Assembly: GCF_035270045.1 (NCBI RefSeq)
Contig: NZ_DATFIP010000049.1
Span: forward strand, 27,547 to 91,546
DNA: 64,000 nucleotides
Direction of reading: 5' to 3'
Origin: Salibaculum sp035270045
GTDB taxonomy: Bacteria > Pseudomonadota > Alphaproteobacteria > Rhodobacterales > Rhodobacteraceae
The notes beneath the pieces are model-generated. The model ran no database searches and had not been told where the DNA came from. It saw only the letters and a list, made by a program, of their open reading frames with translations. How positions within the stretch are numbered: the stretch's first letter is position 1; each line of letters starts with the position of its first letter. This document shows, in pieces, positions 7,865 through 18,400 of this stretch. The position numbers and the translations under genes were made by a program.

Positions 7865-9562
7865 ATGATCGGACTGCAGACTGGCCATTTCCCCGGGACA
7901 CGCCGCCATGCCATCCGGTGGGTCGCAATGTCATGCGCAGTGGTCATTTTCGCGCTGGCCACTGCCTCGCCCCTGCATGCACAGGACGCGCCGTCACGGC
8001 TGGCCTTTGTGGTCGGCAACGCCGCCTATGATACCGAGGTCCCCCGCGCCGCCCGTGACGCCCGTGACATGGCCGAAACGCTCGAAGGGCTGGGTTTCAC
8101 TGTCACACTGCTGCTCAACAGCGATGCAGCGACCTTTTCGGCAGCGCTGGACAGTTTTGCGACCCGCGTGGACTCTTCCGAGAAGGTCGAGACGGTTCTC
8201 TTCTACTTCTCGGGGCACAGCGCAGAGATCGCGGGTGAAACCCAGCTGCTGCCCATCGACATCCCGCTCACGGACCTCGCAGGCGCCCGCAGCGCGGCCG
8301 TGCCGCTGGCGCGGGTTCTTGACCGGATTGGCAGGGGCACCCGCCCGACAATCGCGCTTCTGGATGCCAGTCGCCCTATGCCTCAGGACACCGATCCCGG
8401 GATCACCCCAGGGTTTGGCCGCGTCGTGCCGGGTCGCGAAACCTATATCGCCAGTGCCGCACAACCAGGACGCACGGCACCAGAACGCGCAGGCGGGCGA
8501 AACAGCCGCTTCACCCAAATGCTCGTGAGCGGGTTGGGTGCCCCCGGTCAACCCATCGACCGGGTGGTGGGCGACCTGCGCGAGATCATAGTAGCGCGCA
8601 CCGACGCAGCCCAAGAACCCTGGAGCATCTCGACCCTTTCGCAACCGGTTTTCCTGAACCCCTTCCGACCAGACGAAGGGGATTTCGAGCGGCTCGCGGG
8701 CATGCCGAAGGAACAGCAGGATTTCCTGCTGGAAATCTGGCGCGGCCAGGGGGCTGACATCACGCGGGAAGAGATCGCGATGCGACAGGACGGCGCGCCG
8801 GACCCGGAACCGCCGGTTGCCAGGGAGAATGCAACCGACCCACTGCGGGAACAGGACGCCGGGACCGCACCAGATGCTGCTGATGCCACAGAGAACCCGG
8901 TCGATCTACCGCAGGAGCAGGACGCACCCGCCGAGGACGGCCCCGTCTTTGTTTTCGAGCCCCTCGAAGAAGAAACGCCGCAAGTCCAAGACGACCCTGA
9001 CTCGGGGTCGGCCCCGGCACCCATGACAGGGGATGATCCCGGCACCATCGCGCTTTCGGGTGATACAGGAGATACGGCAGGACCATCCGGCCTCGCGGGC
9101 GACGCGCCGATCTCGCGGCTGTCGGGTGTCGCGGCCCCGCCCGGCCCGGCGCCAAGGTCACTGGCGGACCTGGAGCACCTGCTCGGCGAAGATATCACCG
9201 AAAGCTGGCTGGTCCCCGACGACCTTGCAGTAGCTGTCCAGGAGGAGCTCAAGCGCGTGGGATGCTATACCGCGGGGATCGACGGCATCTGGGGTGGCGG
9301 CTCGCGCCGTGCGTTGGCCGCCTACCTGCGTGAGAGCGGTGAAAGCCTCAATGCGCGCGAGCCCACGGCCGAGGTCTGGCGCAGCGTCAAGGAAGCGAGC
9401 GGCCAGGTCTGCGCGCCGCCGCCCGCACCGGCGCCAACGGCATCACCCAGCCGGCAACCGGCACCCTCGGTGCCAGCCCCGTCACCGGCACCGACACAAC
9501 CTTCCGGCACATCCACCGACAGCGACCGACTGCAACGGGCGCTAGGCTCGGGGTTCCGGTGA
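7865..9562 (+). CDS. Secreted caspase-like (peptidase C14) protein with altered catalytic Cys and C-terminal peptidoglycan-binding-like domain
   Basis: The product is 565 residues. A signal peptide ends near residue 40 (SPLHAQ|DAP). Residues 45-275 form a p20-like caspase fold: LAFVVGNAAY, FYFSGHSAE with His118, then ALLDASRPMP where family members have DACR. The catalytic Cys position is therefore Ser169 (AGT at 8369-8371). The rest of the fold is intact: GRETYIASAAQPG, NSRFTQMLVSGL, and PWSISTLSQPVFLNP. After an acidic, Pro-rich linker, residues 470-535 look like a PG_binding_1 domain (VQEELKRVGCYTAGIDGIWG). The gene is followed after one base by the transglycosylase gene, so the two form one operon. 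The protein is likely periplasmic and peptidoglycan-associated; it may be a pseudoprotease scaffold. Confidence 0.8.
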   Translation: MIGLQTGHFPGTRRHAIRWVAMSCAVVIFALATASPLHAQDAPSRLAFVVGNAAYDTEVPRAARDARDMAETLEGLGFTVTLLLNSDAATFSAALDSFATRVDSSEKVETVLFYFSGHSAEIAGETQLLPIDIPLTDLAGARSAAVPLARVLDRIGRGTRPTIALLDASRPMPQDTDPGITPGFGRVVPGRETYIASAAQPGRTAPERAGGRNSRFTQMLVSGLGAPGQPIDRVVGDLREIIVARTDAAQEPWSISTLSQPVFLNPFRPDEGDFERLAGMPKEQQDFLLEIWRGQGADITREEIAMRQDGAPDPEPPVARENATDPLREQDAGTAPDAADATENPVDLPQEQDAPAEDGPVFVFEPLEEETPQVQDDPDSGSAPAPMTGDDPGTIALSGDTGDTAGPSGLAGDAPISRLSGVAAPPGPAPRSLADLEHLLGEDITESWLVPDDLAVAVQEELKRVGCYTAGIDGIWGGGSRRALAAYLRESGESLNAREPTAEVWRSVKEASGQVCAPPPAPAPTASPSRQPAPSVPAPSPAPTQPSGTSTDSDRLQRALGSGFR

Positions 9563-9563
9563 C

Positions 9564-11576
9564 ATGTCAGGGACCGCAGATGGCCGCGTCGATCCACGTT
9601 TCGGACAGGCCCGCGAGATGGCCCGCCTGCGTCAACGACGCAAGCGCCTGCGCCGGCTTGTTACGCTCTGCCTGACCCTGGTTCTGCTTTCCGGAGGTGG
9701 TGCCGCAGGCTGGTGGTGGACGAAAACCGAACCGTCCCAGCCTCGCACCGTCGCAGACGCAACGGAAGCGCCTCCGACGAACCCGGCAACCGGCCCACGA
9801 GGCGACGAGACCGCCCCCTCGGATCCCGCCGAGTGGGAGCAGGAGCGGCCCCGGTTCATCGACCTGCCGGGGGAACCGCTGCGGATCACTTCAGGCAAGG
9901 CGGGGCAATCGGCCCTGCCTCATCGCGTGCCGCGCCCGGCGGGCCTGCCCGATACACGCGGTGGCAGGGGCGACATCCTCGTGATCCGCGACAGCATGAT
10001 CCCGGCAGGCGAACGTCTGAATGTTGCCCTGCCCACGAGCCAGGAAGACTTCGCCATCTTCCAGGCCCAGCGCCGGAACACGGACGGACGGAGTATGGTG
10101 AACACCCCCGCCGAAATGGAGACCGGAAGCGGCGTGCCAAGGGCGCGGCCACGCAACGTTGCCGAGGCCCACGCACTTGTGGCCTATTATGCCGACCCCG
10201 CGCGCCAGGCGCAGGGCGCGGCCAAGCGGGACGGCTTCCAGGCCATGCGTCTGCGCGCCCCGGAGAACCGCAAGCCCCTGTTCCGCGAAACGGTTTTGCG
10301 CATCGACCGCAGCACCCCCACCGCGGAGGTCCTTCAACGCGAAGGTCTGCCCGCCGCCGAAGCCCGCACAGTGGCCGACGCCGCCCAGGCGCAGCTGAAA
10401 CTATCCAGGCTAGACGTGAATCAGATCCTGGCGCTCCGCTGGCTGACACCGGCCTCTGGCGTAACGGAGGAACCCAGGTTCGTGCAGGCCGCCTTCTACG
10501 CGCCGAACCGCTATATCGGGGCGCTGGCCCGCACGCGCGCGCCCGCCCACGACGGCAGCGGCGCGGACAGCACCATCAGCACCGGCGCAGACCCCTGGAT
10601 TGACCGCGACCTGACAGCACTGCTGGACGACCGGGATCAGGCCACTACCGCCAGCAGCGCCCGCCAGCCCGATCCTCGACTGATGGACGCGCTCTATGGT
10701 GCGGCCTTGCGCCAGAACTTGCCGCCGCGCCTGGTGGGCCAATTGATCATGCTGTTGTCCGAAGCCCATGACCTGGATGCCAAGGCCGGCCCCGATGACC
10801 GCTTGACGCTGGTCCTGGGGGCACAGACCCCTCTTGATAATACCAGCGACCAGGATGCGAGCGCGCTCGACCGGGTGCTCTTCGTGGGGATCGACAGCAC
10901 CAATGCCGGTGTGCGCTGCTATGTCTACCGGCCCGATCCCGAGGCCGCGCCAACCTGCTACGGCCCGGGCGACGGCACCCGGCCCGCGCGACGCAGTAGC
11001 GCCGCGGACGCCGAGCGGGCGCTGAGTGGCAATACTGCAATCGCGACCCTGGTCGACCGCATCATTCAGGTGGAATCCGCTGGCCAGGCCGACGCCAAGA
11101 ACCCGCTGTCCAGCGCAACGGGCCTGGGACAGTTCATCGACAGCACCTGGTTGCGTATGATGCGGGTCTATCGCCCGGACCTCACCGCCCAGCACACCCG
11201 GGCCGAGCTGCTGGCGATGCGCATCGATCCGGCACTGTCCCGCGAGATGGTCGAGCACCTCGCCGCAGAGGGGGCCGCCTTCCTGCGCGCGCGGGGGCAC
11301 ACGATCACCGCGGGGCGACTCTACCTGGCCCATTTCCTTGGCATGGATGGGGCGCATACCGCGCTTGCGGCTGATCCTGATACCGACCTCAAGACCCTTT
11401 TCGGCGCTGGTGTGATCAACGCGAACCCCTTCCTGCGCGGGCATGACGCAGGTTACGTCGTGCAATGGGCCGAAAACAAGATGCGCGGTGCCTCGGGCCG
11501 TGTCGCGGTTATCCGCGAACCAGAAGGCCTTGACGATTTCCGCGCCCTGGTCGACGAAATGCTGACCGCGGGGTAA
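9564..11576 (+). CDS. Membrane-anchored lytic transglycosylase (SLT domain)
   Basis: The product is 670 residues. A basic cytoplasmic stretch (RLRQRRKRLRR) is followed by one membrane helix at about residues 30-52 and a large periplasmic region. The C-terminal domain holds IIQVESAGQADAKNP with the candidate catalytic Glu504 (codon 11073-11075), then SSATGLGQFIDSTW, the Goose-lysozyme/SLT pattern, and LAHFLGMDGA. It should cleave peptidoglycan glycan strands by a lytic transglycosylase reaction. It starts one base after the caspase-like stop and lies among T6SS genes. The likely role is local opening of the cell wall for the T6SS membrane complex (inference). It ends 6 bases from the convergent ppkA stop. 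Confidence 0.85.
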   Translation: MSGTADGRVDPRFGQAREMARLRQRRKRLRRLVTLCLTLVLLSGGGAAGWWWTKTEPSQPRTVADATEAPPTNPATGPRGDETAPSDPAEWEQERPRFIDLPGEPLRITSGKAGQSALPHRVPRPAGLPDTRGGRGDILVIRDSMIPAGERLNVALPTSQEDFAIFQAQRRNTDGRSMVNTPAEMETGSGVPRARPRNVAEAHALVAYYADPARQAQGAAKRDGFQAMRLRAPENRKPLFRETVLRIDRSTPTAEVLQREGLPAAEARTVADAAQAQLKLSRLDVNQILALRWLTPASGVTEEPRFVQAAFYAPNRYIGALARTRAPAHDGSGADSTISTGADPWIDRDLTALLDDRDQATTASSARQPDPRLMDALYGAALRQNLPPRLVGQLIMLLSEAHDLDAKAGPDDRLTLVLGAQTPLDNTSDQDASALDRVLFVGIDSTNAGVRCYVYRPDPEAAPTCYGPGDGTRPARRSSAADAERALSGNTAIATLVDRIIQVESAGQADAKNPLSSATGLGQFIDSTWLRMMRVYRPDLTAQHTRAELLAMRIDPALSREMVEHLAAEGAAFLRARGHTITAGRLYLAHFLGMDGAHTALAADPDTDLKTLFGAGVINANPFLRGHDAGYVVQWAENKMRGASGRVAVIREPEGLDDFRALVDEMLTAG

Positions 11577-11582
11577 GCTCGA

Positions 11583-13574
11583 TCAACGGCCGAGCCGCAC
11601 CGCGGATAGCGTGGCGCGAACCTCTGATCCCTCGCTCTCTTCGCCCTGCCGCGCGATGTCCTGCCCAAGAAAACGCCAGAATTCGCCTACCTGGTCAGCG
11701 GGCAGCACGGCATTTTCAGGGATCAGCGAAACCGTATCCAGCGGCATCGCGCTGCGCAGTGCCAACAGCAGGAACGGCGCATCGGCCCCAAGGTCGGCGG
11801 CTTGCGGCACCCGCAACCGTCGTGGTGGCAGCGAGAATACGCCGTCAGCGCCCATCTCGCCGGTGACGTTCTGCAAGCGGCCAGTCGGCCCGATCAGAAG
11901 CAGTGCTACGGCGCCCTCGTCAATCCCCGACAGCCTGCCCTCCAGCGCGGCATCCACCGGCAGGCTGTCCTGTGCCGGCAGGACCGACGGGGCGGTTCCG
12001 GCCGCGAAGGGCTGCGCGGCGCCGGCGACGAAATCCAGCGTCGCGCACTGAGCCTCGGGCACCGAGGTAACAGCAAGCGCAGGGTCGGTGCCAAGTGCCG
12101 CGGCGAAATCAGCCCGCAGCCCATCGAATGCAGCGTTCTGGAGGGCGAACCCCTGGATCGGCAAGCCCTCGGTCCCGGCCGGCACCGAGGCCGCGGGCTG
12201 CAAGTGTCGGCAATCACCGGTGTAGGTGTCGAAACGGGCCTCCAGCCAGTCGCGCTGGGCAGCCGGGTCCGGCTGGGGTGGATCAGGCGTGTCGGGCACG
12301 GCGATCTGACTCAGGCTCTCGACGGGCAGGACCCCCGCATACCAGGCGCCGCCCACCCCCAGCGACCCCAGCAAGACGAGGATCGCAAGAACGCGCGTCA
12401 CGCCACCGCGGCGCTTCTGTTCAGGTGGGGCCGGTGCGGCCTCGGCCGGAGTCGCGGTCGCCGCGGGCGGCGGGCCGAACGGGCTCGCGCCTTCCTCGCT
12501 GACCCGGAGTTCCGAGACCGGGGCGGCCGACGTCGCGGGCGCCGCCGTGCCCGGCGGCACGGACGCGGGCGGGCTGGTGCCTGCTGGTGTTGATGCCGGT
12601 GGTACCGACATCGGCTGTGGCCCCTGCGAGCGCTGCGGGGGCATCTGCGGCGGATGACTCATCTGCCCCACCGCAGCGATCACCCCGGGCATTCCCGCCG
12701 GTCGCTGGCCCGGGTCGGGCTGCAACATCCACCCCAGGAGACCTCTGAGCCGCTCGGGCAGGGCTGAAAGGTCGGGCACGTCCATGCGGGCGCGGACCGC
12801 ATCGGCCGGGCTGTCACCCATGTCGAGCGGTCGGCCCAATGCCGCGGCCGCGGCAAGCAGACCAAGGCTGTATACGTCGGCCTGCTCGGTGACGTGAGCA
12901 TCATAAAGACCCAGTTGTTCGGGCGCGACATAGCCCGGCTTGCCAGCGAACTGGCCCCCGATCAGTGTGCCGCCGCCCGAGGTGGTTTCCTTGGCGATGC
13001 CGAAATCGATGATCTTGGAGGTGTCCACGTTGCCGTCACGCAGGATGACATTGTCCGGCGACAGGTCCCGGTGCACGACCCCGGCGCGATGTGCCACCTG
13101 CAAGCCATCCGCAAGGCGGACAACCAGGGACAGAACCTCCTGCTCGGGCAGCGGGCGCCCCTCGGTGTGATCGCTCAGCGCCACCCCCTCGACGTATTCC
13201 ATCACGAGGCAGGGCCGGCCGATTCCCGGGTCGATCGTGAAGACCTCGTAGCGAACGATCGCGTCATGGGCGACGCGCCGCAGGACGGTGGATTCCTTCT
13301 GGAACAACGACAGGATCTTCTGGTCATGCGCCAGCGCGGGCAGCACGATCTTGATCGCGACGGGTTCGTCGTTGTGGATGTTACGGCCACGATAGATCTC
13401 GCCCATGCCGCCGGTGTTTATATGCGCGACGATCTCGTATGTGCCGATCAGGACCGTCCCCGCCGACAATTGGATCGGTCCATGCGTCAACTGGTGCCCT
13501 GCCGCGTTGCCGCCATCGCTGCCGTTGTCACCGTTCCCGGGGGGCGTCGTGCCGTTGGGGGGTTGCGAGGTCAT
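11583..13574 (-). CDS. ppkA: T6SS-associated transmembrane Ser/Thr protein kinase PpkA
   Basis: The product is 663 residues. The cytosolic Hanks-type kinase domain spans about residues 45-310: GGMGEIYRG, Lys75 in PVAIK, HRDLSPDN (catalytic loop 168-175) and DFG at 190-192, so it looks active. A Pro/Ala-rich linker follows, then one membrane helix near 395-415 (VLAILVLLGSLGVGGAWYAG) and a periplasmic domain to the end. That last domain resembles the C-terminus of the TonB-like protein at 46904-48604. PpkA phosphorylates threonine partners that are read by the FHA protein. Its start overlaps the pppA stop as ATGA, the classic kinase/phosphatase pairing. Confidence 0.92.
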   Translation of the reverse strand: MTSQPPNGTTPPGNGDNGSDGGNAAGHQLTHGPIQLSAGTVLIGTYEIVAHINTGGMGEIYRGRNIHNDEPVAIKIVLPALAHDQKILSLFQKESTVLRRVAHDAIVRYEVFTIDPGIGRPCLVMEYVEGVALSDHTEGRPLPEQEVLSLVVRLADGLQVAHRAGVVHRDLSPDNVILRDGNVDTSKIIDFGIAKETTSGGGTLIGGQFAGKPGYVAPEQLGLYDAHVTEQADVYSLGLLAAAAALGRPLDMGDSPADAVRARMDVPDLSALPERLRGLLGWMLQPDPGQRPAGMPGVIAAVGQMSHPPQMPPQRSQGPQPMSVPPASTPAGTSPPASVPPGTAAPATSAAPVSELRVSEEGASPFGPPPAATATPAEAAPAPPEQKRRGGVTRVLAILVLLGSLGVGGAWYAGVLPVESLSQIAVPDTPDPPQPDPAAQRDWLEARFDTYTGDCRHLQPAASVPAGTEGLPIQGFALQNAAFDGLRADFAAALGTDPALAVTSVPEAQCATLDFVAGAAQPFAAGTAPSVLPAQDSLPVDAALEGRLSGIDEGAVALLLIGPTGRLQNVTGEMGADGVFSLPPRRLRVPQAADLGADAPFLLLALRSAMPLDTVSLIPENAVLPADQVGEFWRFLGQDIARQGEESEGSEVRATLSAVRLGR

Positions 13575-14356
13575 GCCCGGCGCCCCTCGAATTCACGCCC
13601 GGCGATGTCATCGTCGCTTACCATGGTCTTGTGAGCACAGCGCACGATGATCAGGGTCACGTTGTCACTGGCCCCCCGCTGAAGCGTTTCCTCCAAAAGT
13701 GCGTCACAGGCCGCTTGCGAGGACCGGCCCCGCATGATCGCTGCGATCTCGTCATCGGCCATGTGGCCTGTCAGCCCGTCGGAGCACAGGAGGAACGTGT
13801 CTCGGTCGCGCAGATCACCGGAGACATGATCCAGGTCCGCCTCGGCCTCGACGCCGATGGCACGGGTAATCACGTTCTTGCGCGGCCAGGTCTCGGCCTG
13901 TTCGGCGGTGATCGCGCCGGAGTCGAGCAACTCCTGCACCTCGGTGTGATCGCGGCTCAGCTGGGTCAGGGCACCGTCGCGCAGGCGATAGAGGCGGCTG
14001 TCGCCGCACCATATACCGGCGAAATTCGACTCATGGATCAGCAGCGTGGCCAACGTGGCCCCGATCGTGGCGCCATCATTGCGAGCGGAATGGTCCCGAA
14101 TGTCCTGGTTCGCCTGCACGATCCGGTCTCGGAACCGCGCGTTCAGGTCCGGCGCGCTTGATGCGCGGCTGACCGATTCGGCACGGTCGACGATCATCTG
14201 TGCAGCAAGGTCGCCGCCAAAATGCCCGCCCATCCCGTCGGCCACGAGCCAGATGCCCTGTTCCGATGCGGCAAGGAAGCGGTCCTCGTTGTGGTCTCGC
14301 ACGCACCCGCTGTGGGTCACGGCACCGGTCTCGAAACGGTATCGCGTGTTGTTCAT
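13571..14356 (-). CDS. pppA: PP2C-family protein phosphatase PppA
   Basis: The product is 261 residues, a complete PPM/PP2C domain. Visible metal-site motifs are VRDHNEDRF near residue 20, WLVADGMGGHFGG near 36-48, LCSDGLTGHM near 190, and SDNVTLIIV near the end. It removes phosphate from the targets of PpkA and so should switch the T6SS off. It overlaps ppkA downstream and tagF upstream by four bases each, in an operon running tssK-tssL-tssM-tagF-pppA-ppkA. Confidence 0.93.
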   Translation of the reverse strand: MNNTRYRFETGAVTHSGCVRDHNEDRFLAASEQGIWLVADGMGGHFGGDLAAQMIVDRAESVSRASSAPDLNARFRDRIVQANQDIRDHSARNDGATIGATLATLLIHESNFAGIWCGDSRLYRLRDGALTQLSRDHTEVQELLDSGAITAEQAETWPRKNVITRAIGVEAEADLDHVSGDLRDRDTFLLCSDGLTGHMADDEIAAIMRGRSSQAACDALLEETLQRGASDNVTLIIVRCAHKTMVSDDDIAGREFEGRRA

Positions 14357-15471
14357 GGTTTCTCACTTTCCGGCGGGCGGGGCACCGCGTCCGTCAACAT
14401 GAAGGCAAAAGTTTCAGGGTCGGGCAACCCCGCAAGGCTGAGCACGCTTGTCGGCCCCGAGGTATCGGGCGCCCCGGCAACCTCGACCCACCAATAGCTG
14501 CGGTTGGCGGCGGCCAATTGATGATCGCTGGCACGGATATCGGCCCAGACGCCGCTGTTACCTTCGGCATCATGCGTCGTCGTCTGCGCCCAAAGGGATT
14601 GCTGTACCAGCAGGTCCTCCATCGCTTCGGCCATCTGGGTCCGGCGCGGGGCCGCCAGCGCGGCAAGATCAGACTCGACAGCGGCCAGGTCGCGGCCATC
14701 GCGGGCACCATGCAACAGCGCGTCACAGGCCGCGTAGAAGGTGCGGTCGGGCGGTGCCAGCACCGGCGGCGGCATCAGTCGCGCGTGGCTGTCGGCCAGG
14801 ATCACCGCCAGCGGGAATAACCGGCCTTGCTTGTCCGCCGAGGGCAGAAGCACGCCCGTGATCGCCCCGCTCGCCTTTCGGGCATGGCCCCGGAAATCGT
14901 GCTGCCACTCGCCCGCAAGGACACCGGGACCGATCCAGAACCGCCAGGCCGGGGCCTGGCCCCAGGCCGTGGCCCAGCCCTGGCCCAGAACATCCCGGGT
15001 GCCCTGGACCAAGGGCAGCAGCCAGTCCTCTAGCGCCCGCATCAGGTCACGATCCAAGGCGCGTGCGATGAAATCGCCGCGGGCGGGTAGCTTGCCGAAG
15101 AGCCCGGCCTCGCAGGGTTCAACACTGTCGGACACGGGAGCGAAGGGTGTCTGGTCGAAGGGTTCGGGGTCGGGCGCCTCCGGCATCCAGGCCGTCGACG
15201 CTGCGGTGTCCGAGCCGTCCGTCACCGTGGCGCCGGATGGAGCTGCCGGGTCTTCGGTGTCCGGCTCGACCGGCGCAGCGATCGGGTCGGGCTCTGCATT
15301 GGCGGGGGCATCGCCTCTGGTTTCTTCCGTCGCGTCGTCGGACACCTCAGGGGAGCCGCCGTGGTCCTCCCCGGTGCCTGTCTGATCGGTGACGCCGATT
15401 TCCGCCGCCACCTCGGCCCCGTCCTTCGTCTCGGGCGCGTCCTTTCGTGGATCGTCGGTCGTGTTCACCAT
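14353..15471 (-). CDS. tagF: T6SS-associated protein TagF
   Basis: From the ATG at 15471, preceded by GGGGGGAG, the product is 372 residues. The first 140 residues are acidic, low-complexity sequence rich in Asp, Glu, Thr and Pro. The TagF domain then begins: GLFGKLPARGDFIARALDRD, then WGQAPAWRFWIGPGVLAG and ASGAITGVLLPSADKQGRLFPL. TagF represses T6SS after translation in Pseudomonas and Agrobacterium, in part through Fha. Here it lies between tssM and pppA, overlapping pppA. The long acidic head is unusual compared with a domain-only TagF. Confidence 0.88.
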   Translation of the reverse strand: MVNTTDDPRKDAPETKDGAEVAAEIGVTDQTGTGEDHGGSPEVSDDATEETRGDAPANAEPDPIAAPVEPDTEDPAAPSGATVTDGSDTAASTAWMPEAPDPEPFDQTPFAPVSDSVEPCEAGLFGKLPARGDFIARALDRDLMRALEDWLLPLVQGTRDVLGQGWATAWGQAPAWRFWIGPGVLAGEWQHDFRGHARKASGAITGVLLPSADKQGRLFPLAVILADSHARLMPPPVLAPPDRTFYAACDALLHGARDGRDLAAVESDLAALAAPRRTQMAEAMEDLLVQQSLWAQTTTHDAEGNSGVWADIRASDHQLAAANRSYWWVEVAGAPDTSGPTSVLSLAGLPDPETFAFMLTDAVPRPPESEKP

Positions 15472-15481
15472 GCGCTCCCCC

Positions 15482-18400
15482 CTACAAACCGCGCGGACAT
15501 CGGAAATCCCAGAGTTCACGCAGGAAGAACGGATTTTTCGACGCGGCGGCGTTGATATTGTAGGCCACGTAGCGTCCGCCCACGTCCAGCCGGATGTTGA
15601 CCGATGACCCCGAGGGCCGTGGACGCCCACTGTTGATAAGCCGCATCAGCGCCCAGGGTCCAGGCGCCACGCGCTTCTCCGATTCGCGCCCGCGCAGTTC
15701 CGGCGACAACTGCACCGAGGCGGACCCGCCGCCGCCACCGGCGGGCCAGAACAGGCTTTGCGCCAGGCTGCCGGATTGCTGGGTCGTAATCACCTGGCCG
15801 TTGATCTCGAGTAGCGCAGCGTCGGCGTCGGGGTGCAGCGCCGTTTGCCGGATCGTCACGTCAAAGCCCGGTATGGAATTGCCGGCGGGAAAATAGGCGT
15901 CCCGGATCGCCGCCGCACGCTGGAACTGGGCCAGTGTGGCGGGCGACATCTGGCTGCCCAGCGGGCTGTCGGACTTCCATTCCCAGTCCTCACTGCCGAT
16001 GTTGGCATGAGGCAGGAGCTCTTGCTTGAAGAAGCCGTCGATCACGCCACCCGGGGAAAAGAGCCGGGCGAATTCGGCCACGGGCAAGTCTCGATTGGCA
16101 CGCCCGTCAAAGGGATAGCTGTCCGGGATAAGCGCCTCGCAGACCTGCGTGACCTCGTTGTTGAGCTTTTCGTTGAGCGCGGCCAGCGTCGTGTTGGCGG
16201 CATCCCCGGCGAATTCGTCCGCCGCCTGCTGGATCATCCGCGCCAGTTGCGGCGGCAACCGCGAGATGTGGCGCGTCAGAAGGGCCGCCTGCGTCGACAG
16301 TTCTTGGCCGAGGTTGGCCGGGGCCTGACCTGCGCCCGCGGTCGAGGTCAGCAGCAGCCGGTAGATGTTCTGAAGATCGGCCAGCAGGACGTCTACCGGG
16401 CGACCCTCGGGCAGGTCCTCCGTCAGGTCGTGCCAGCGGCGGAACTGCGCCTCGACATTGGCTCCAGGCAGCGGCGCCGCCGCTCCTTGTCCGTCACCTT
16501 GACCGTCCGAGGAGGCGCGATTCTGGGTGCGACGGTTGGACAGCACATCAAAGCCGATGCGGCTCATGCCCGAGGCCCGGTCGCGCATCCGGCGCATGAC
16601 CTCTTCGCCGACCATGCCGGCAACCTCGGCACCCTCGCCCTCAAGCTGACCCATTCCGGCTCCAAAGCCACCTTCCTCCGAGAACCCGGCGGTCAGGCGG
16701 GTCTCGCGGTTGATCGCCTCGACCAGTTGCAGGATCGGCGACTGGCGCGGGTCCGAGGCGGCATTGAGTGCGAGGAACTGCGGCGCCCCGGCCGCCATGG
16801 GCCGCAGCTGCAGGTTGTCCAGCGCCGCGTTCCAGGCCTTGGTGAATTCCAACGCGTAGCGGTTCATCATCGCGGGACCGAGCCGTTGCAGCTCGCCCGA
16901 CACATCGGCGGCTTCGGCGCGCGCGCCCAGAACCCATTGCTCGGTCTCCAGCTTGGTCGCCACATCCGCCAGCCGCGGCAGGAAATACTCGTGAAAGCCG
17001 GCATAAGTGAAAGCGGCCGACACGGTCAGCTCGTCCAGCGTGCGCCCGTCCAGCGTCTCGAAGACAAGCTTGGCGTCCGGCCCGGCGCGAAGGCCGATAT
17101 TGAACGGATCGGCCTCCTGCGGGCCACCGCCGCCCATGACCAGCAGCCAAGCCTGGTCCTCCAGGTTCATCAGGGAAAGGATCTGCTCGGCGCGGGCCAC
17201 GAGCGCGCCATTCAGGTCGACGCGCGCCTGGCTCTGGGTGGCGGAAAGGTCGAGCATGGCCCAGAGGTGGGCCTCCATTTCCTGGCGCAACTCGCGCATC
17301 GGCCCGGCACCACGATAGGCTGGATCGCGCGACCATTCGTCAACGAACCAGGCCACGATGAAGGGGTCGTCGGGCGCGGGGGCCGCGTGGCCGAGCAGTT
17401 TGTAGACCTTGAGCGCCTCGTAAAGCGACAACAGGTCGTTGGTGCGGATATCATCGGCGATGCGGTTCTCGACATGCAGTATCAGGCGCGGGCGCAGATG
17501 CCGTTCAAGTCCGTCACGATAGGCGGCCTGTGCCGCACCGCCCAGTGCGTCGCGTTGGCTCAGCCCGAAACCGTCCTGCCAGGTGCCGGCATCCTCGGGT
17601 TCGGCATAGCCTGTCGGCAGAGTGCTGAGGTTACGCAGTAGCGGCAGGACCGGGGTCAGGTCCGCATCGGCGATCTCGGCCTGCTCCAACTCCAGCCGGG
17701 CCTCGTCGCTGTATTGTGCGACCGCGGCTTCGGCGCCGCGGACAAGGTTATGGTTGCGATAAAGGCTGTTGCCCCAAAGCCCCGAGAGCACCAGCGCCCC
17801 GATCACCAGGAGAGCGATCGTGCCATAGCGCAAAAAGCCTTCGCGCCGCACCGCGCGGGAATCCTGCGACACCCACCCGGCCTCGGCAAAGATCACCTTG
17901 CGCAGAAGGTCGTGCAGGAAAAAACTCTTGCCCCGCCCCGAGGCCCCGGCGCCTGCGGCCGTCATGTCACCGAAGCTGCGCTCCATCGCGCCCAGCACCT
18001 GGTCGATCGGCGTGCCTTCCTGCGTTCCAGAGGTGAAATAGAACCCGCGCAGGACCGCGTTGACCTTGTAGCGGGTCGACCCGAAGACACCGTCGAGCAG
18101 CGAAAGCACACGGTCCCTGAGCATGGCGACCTGCGCGGGAAAGCCGAAGATGGCGATGCGGGCAACACCGTCGGGTTCCTCGTTCATTCGGTCTGTGACC
18201 TCGGCCGAAAGCCGTGACAGCAACGCGTCGAATTCGGCGCCCGCGTACGGCAGCGTGGGTTCCTTGCGGCTGGCGGGGCGGAAGGTGGCACCCCAGACCT
18301 TCTGACGTCGCGAGGCACTGAAGCTGCCGAAAAACTCGGTGAATCCGGCCACGAGGTCGGCCTTGGTGAACAGGACGTAGACCGGAACCTCGACGCGGAA

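Noticed and set aside
15833..17641. 602-codon open frame opposite tssM
   Set aside because: It lies wholly inside the well-supported tssM gene, has no recognisable domain, and is explained by high GC at third codon positions.
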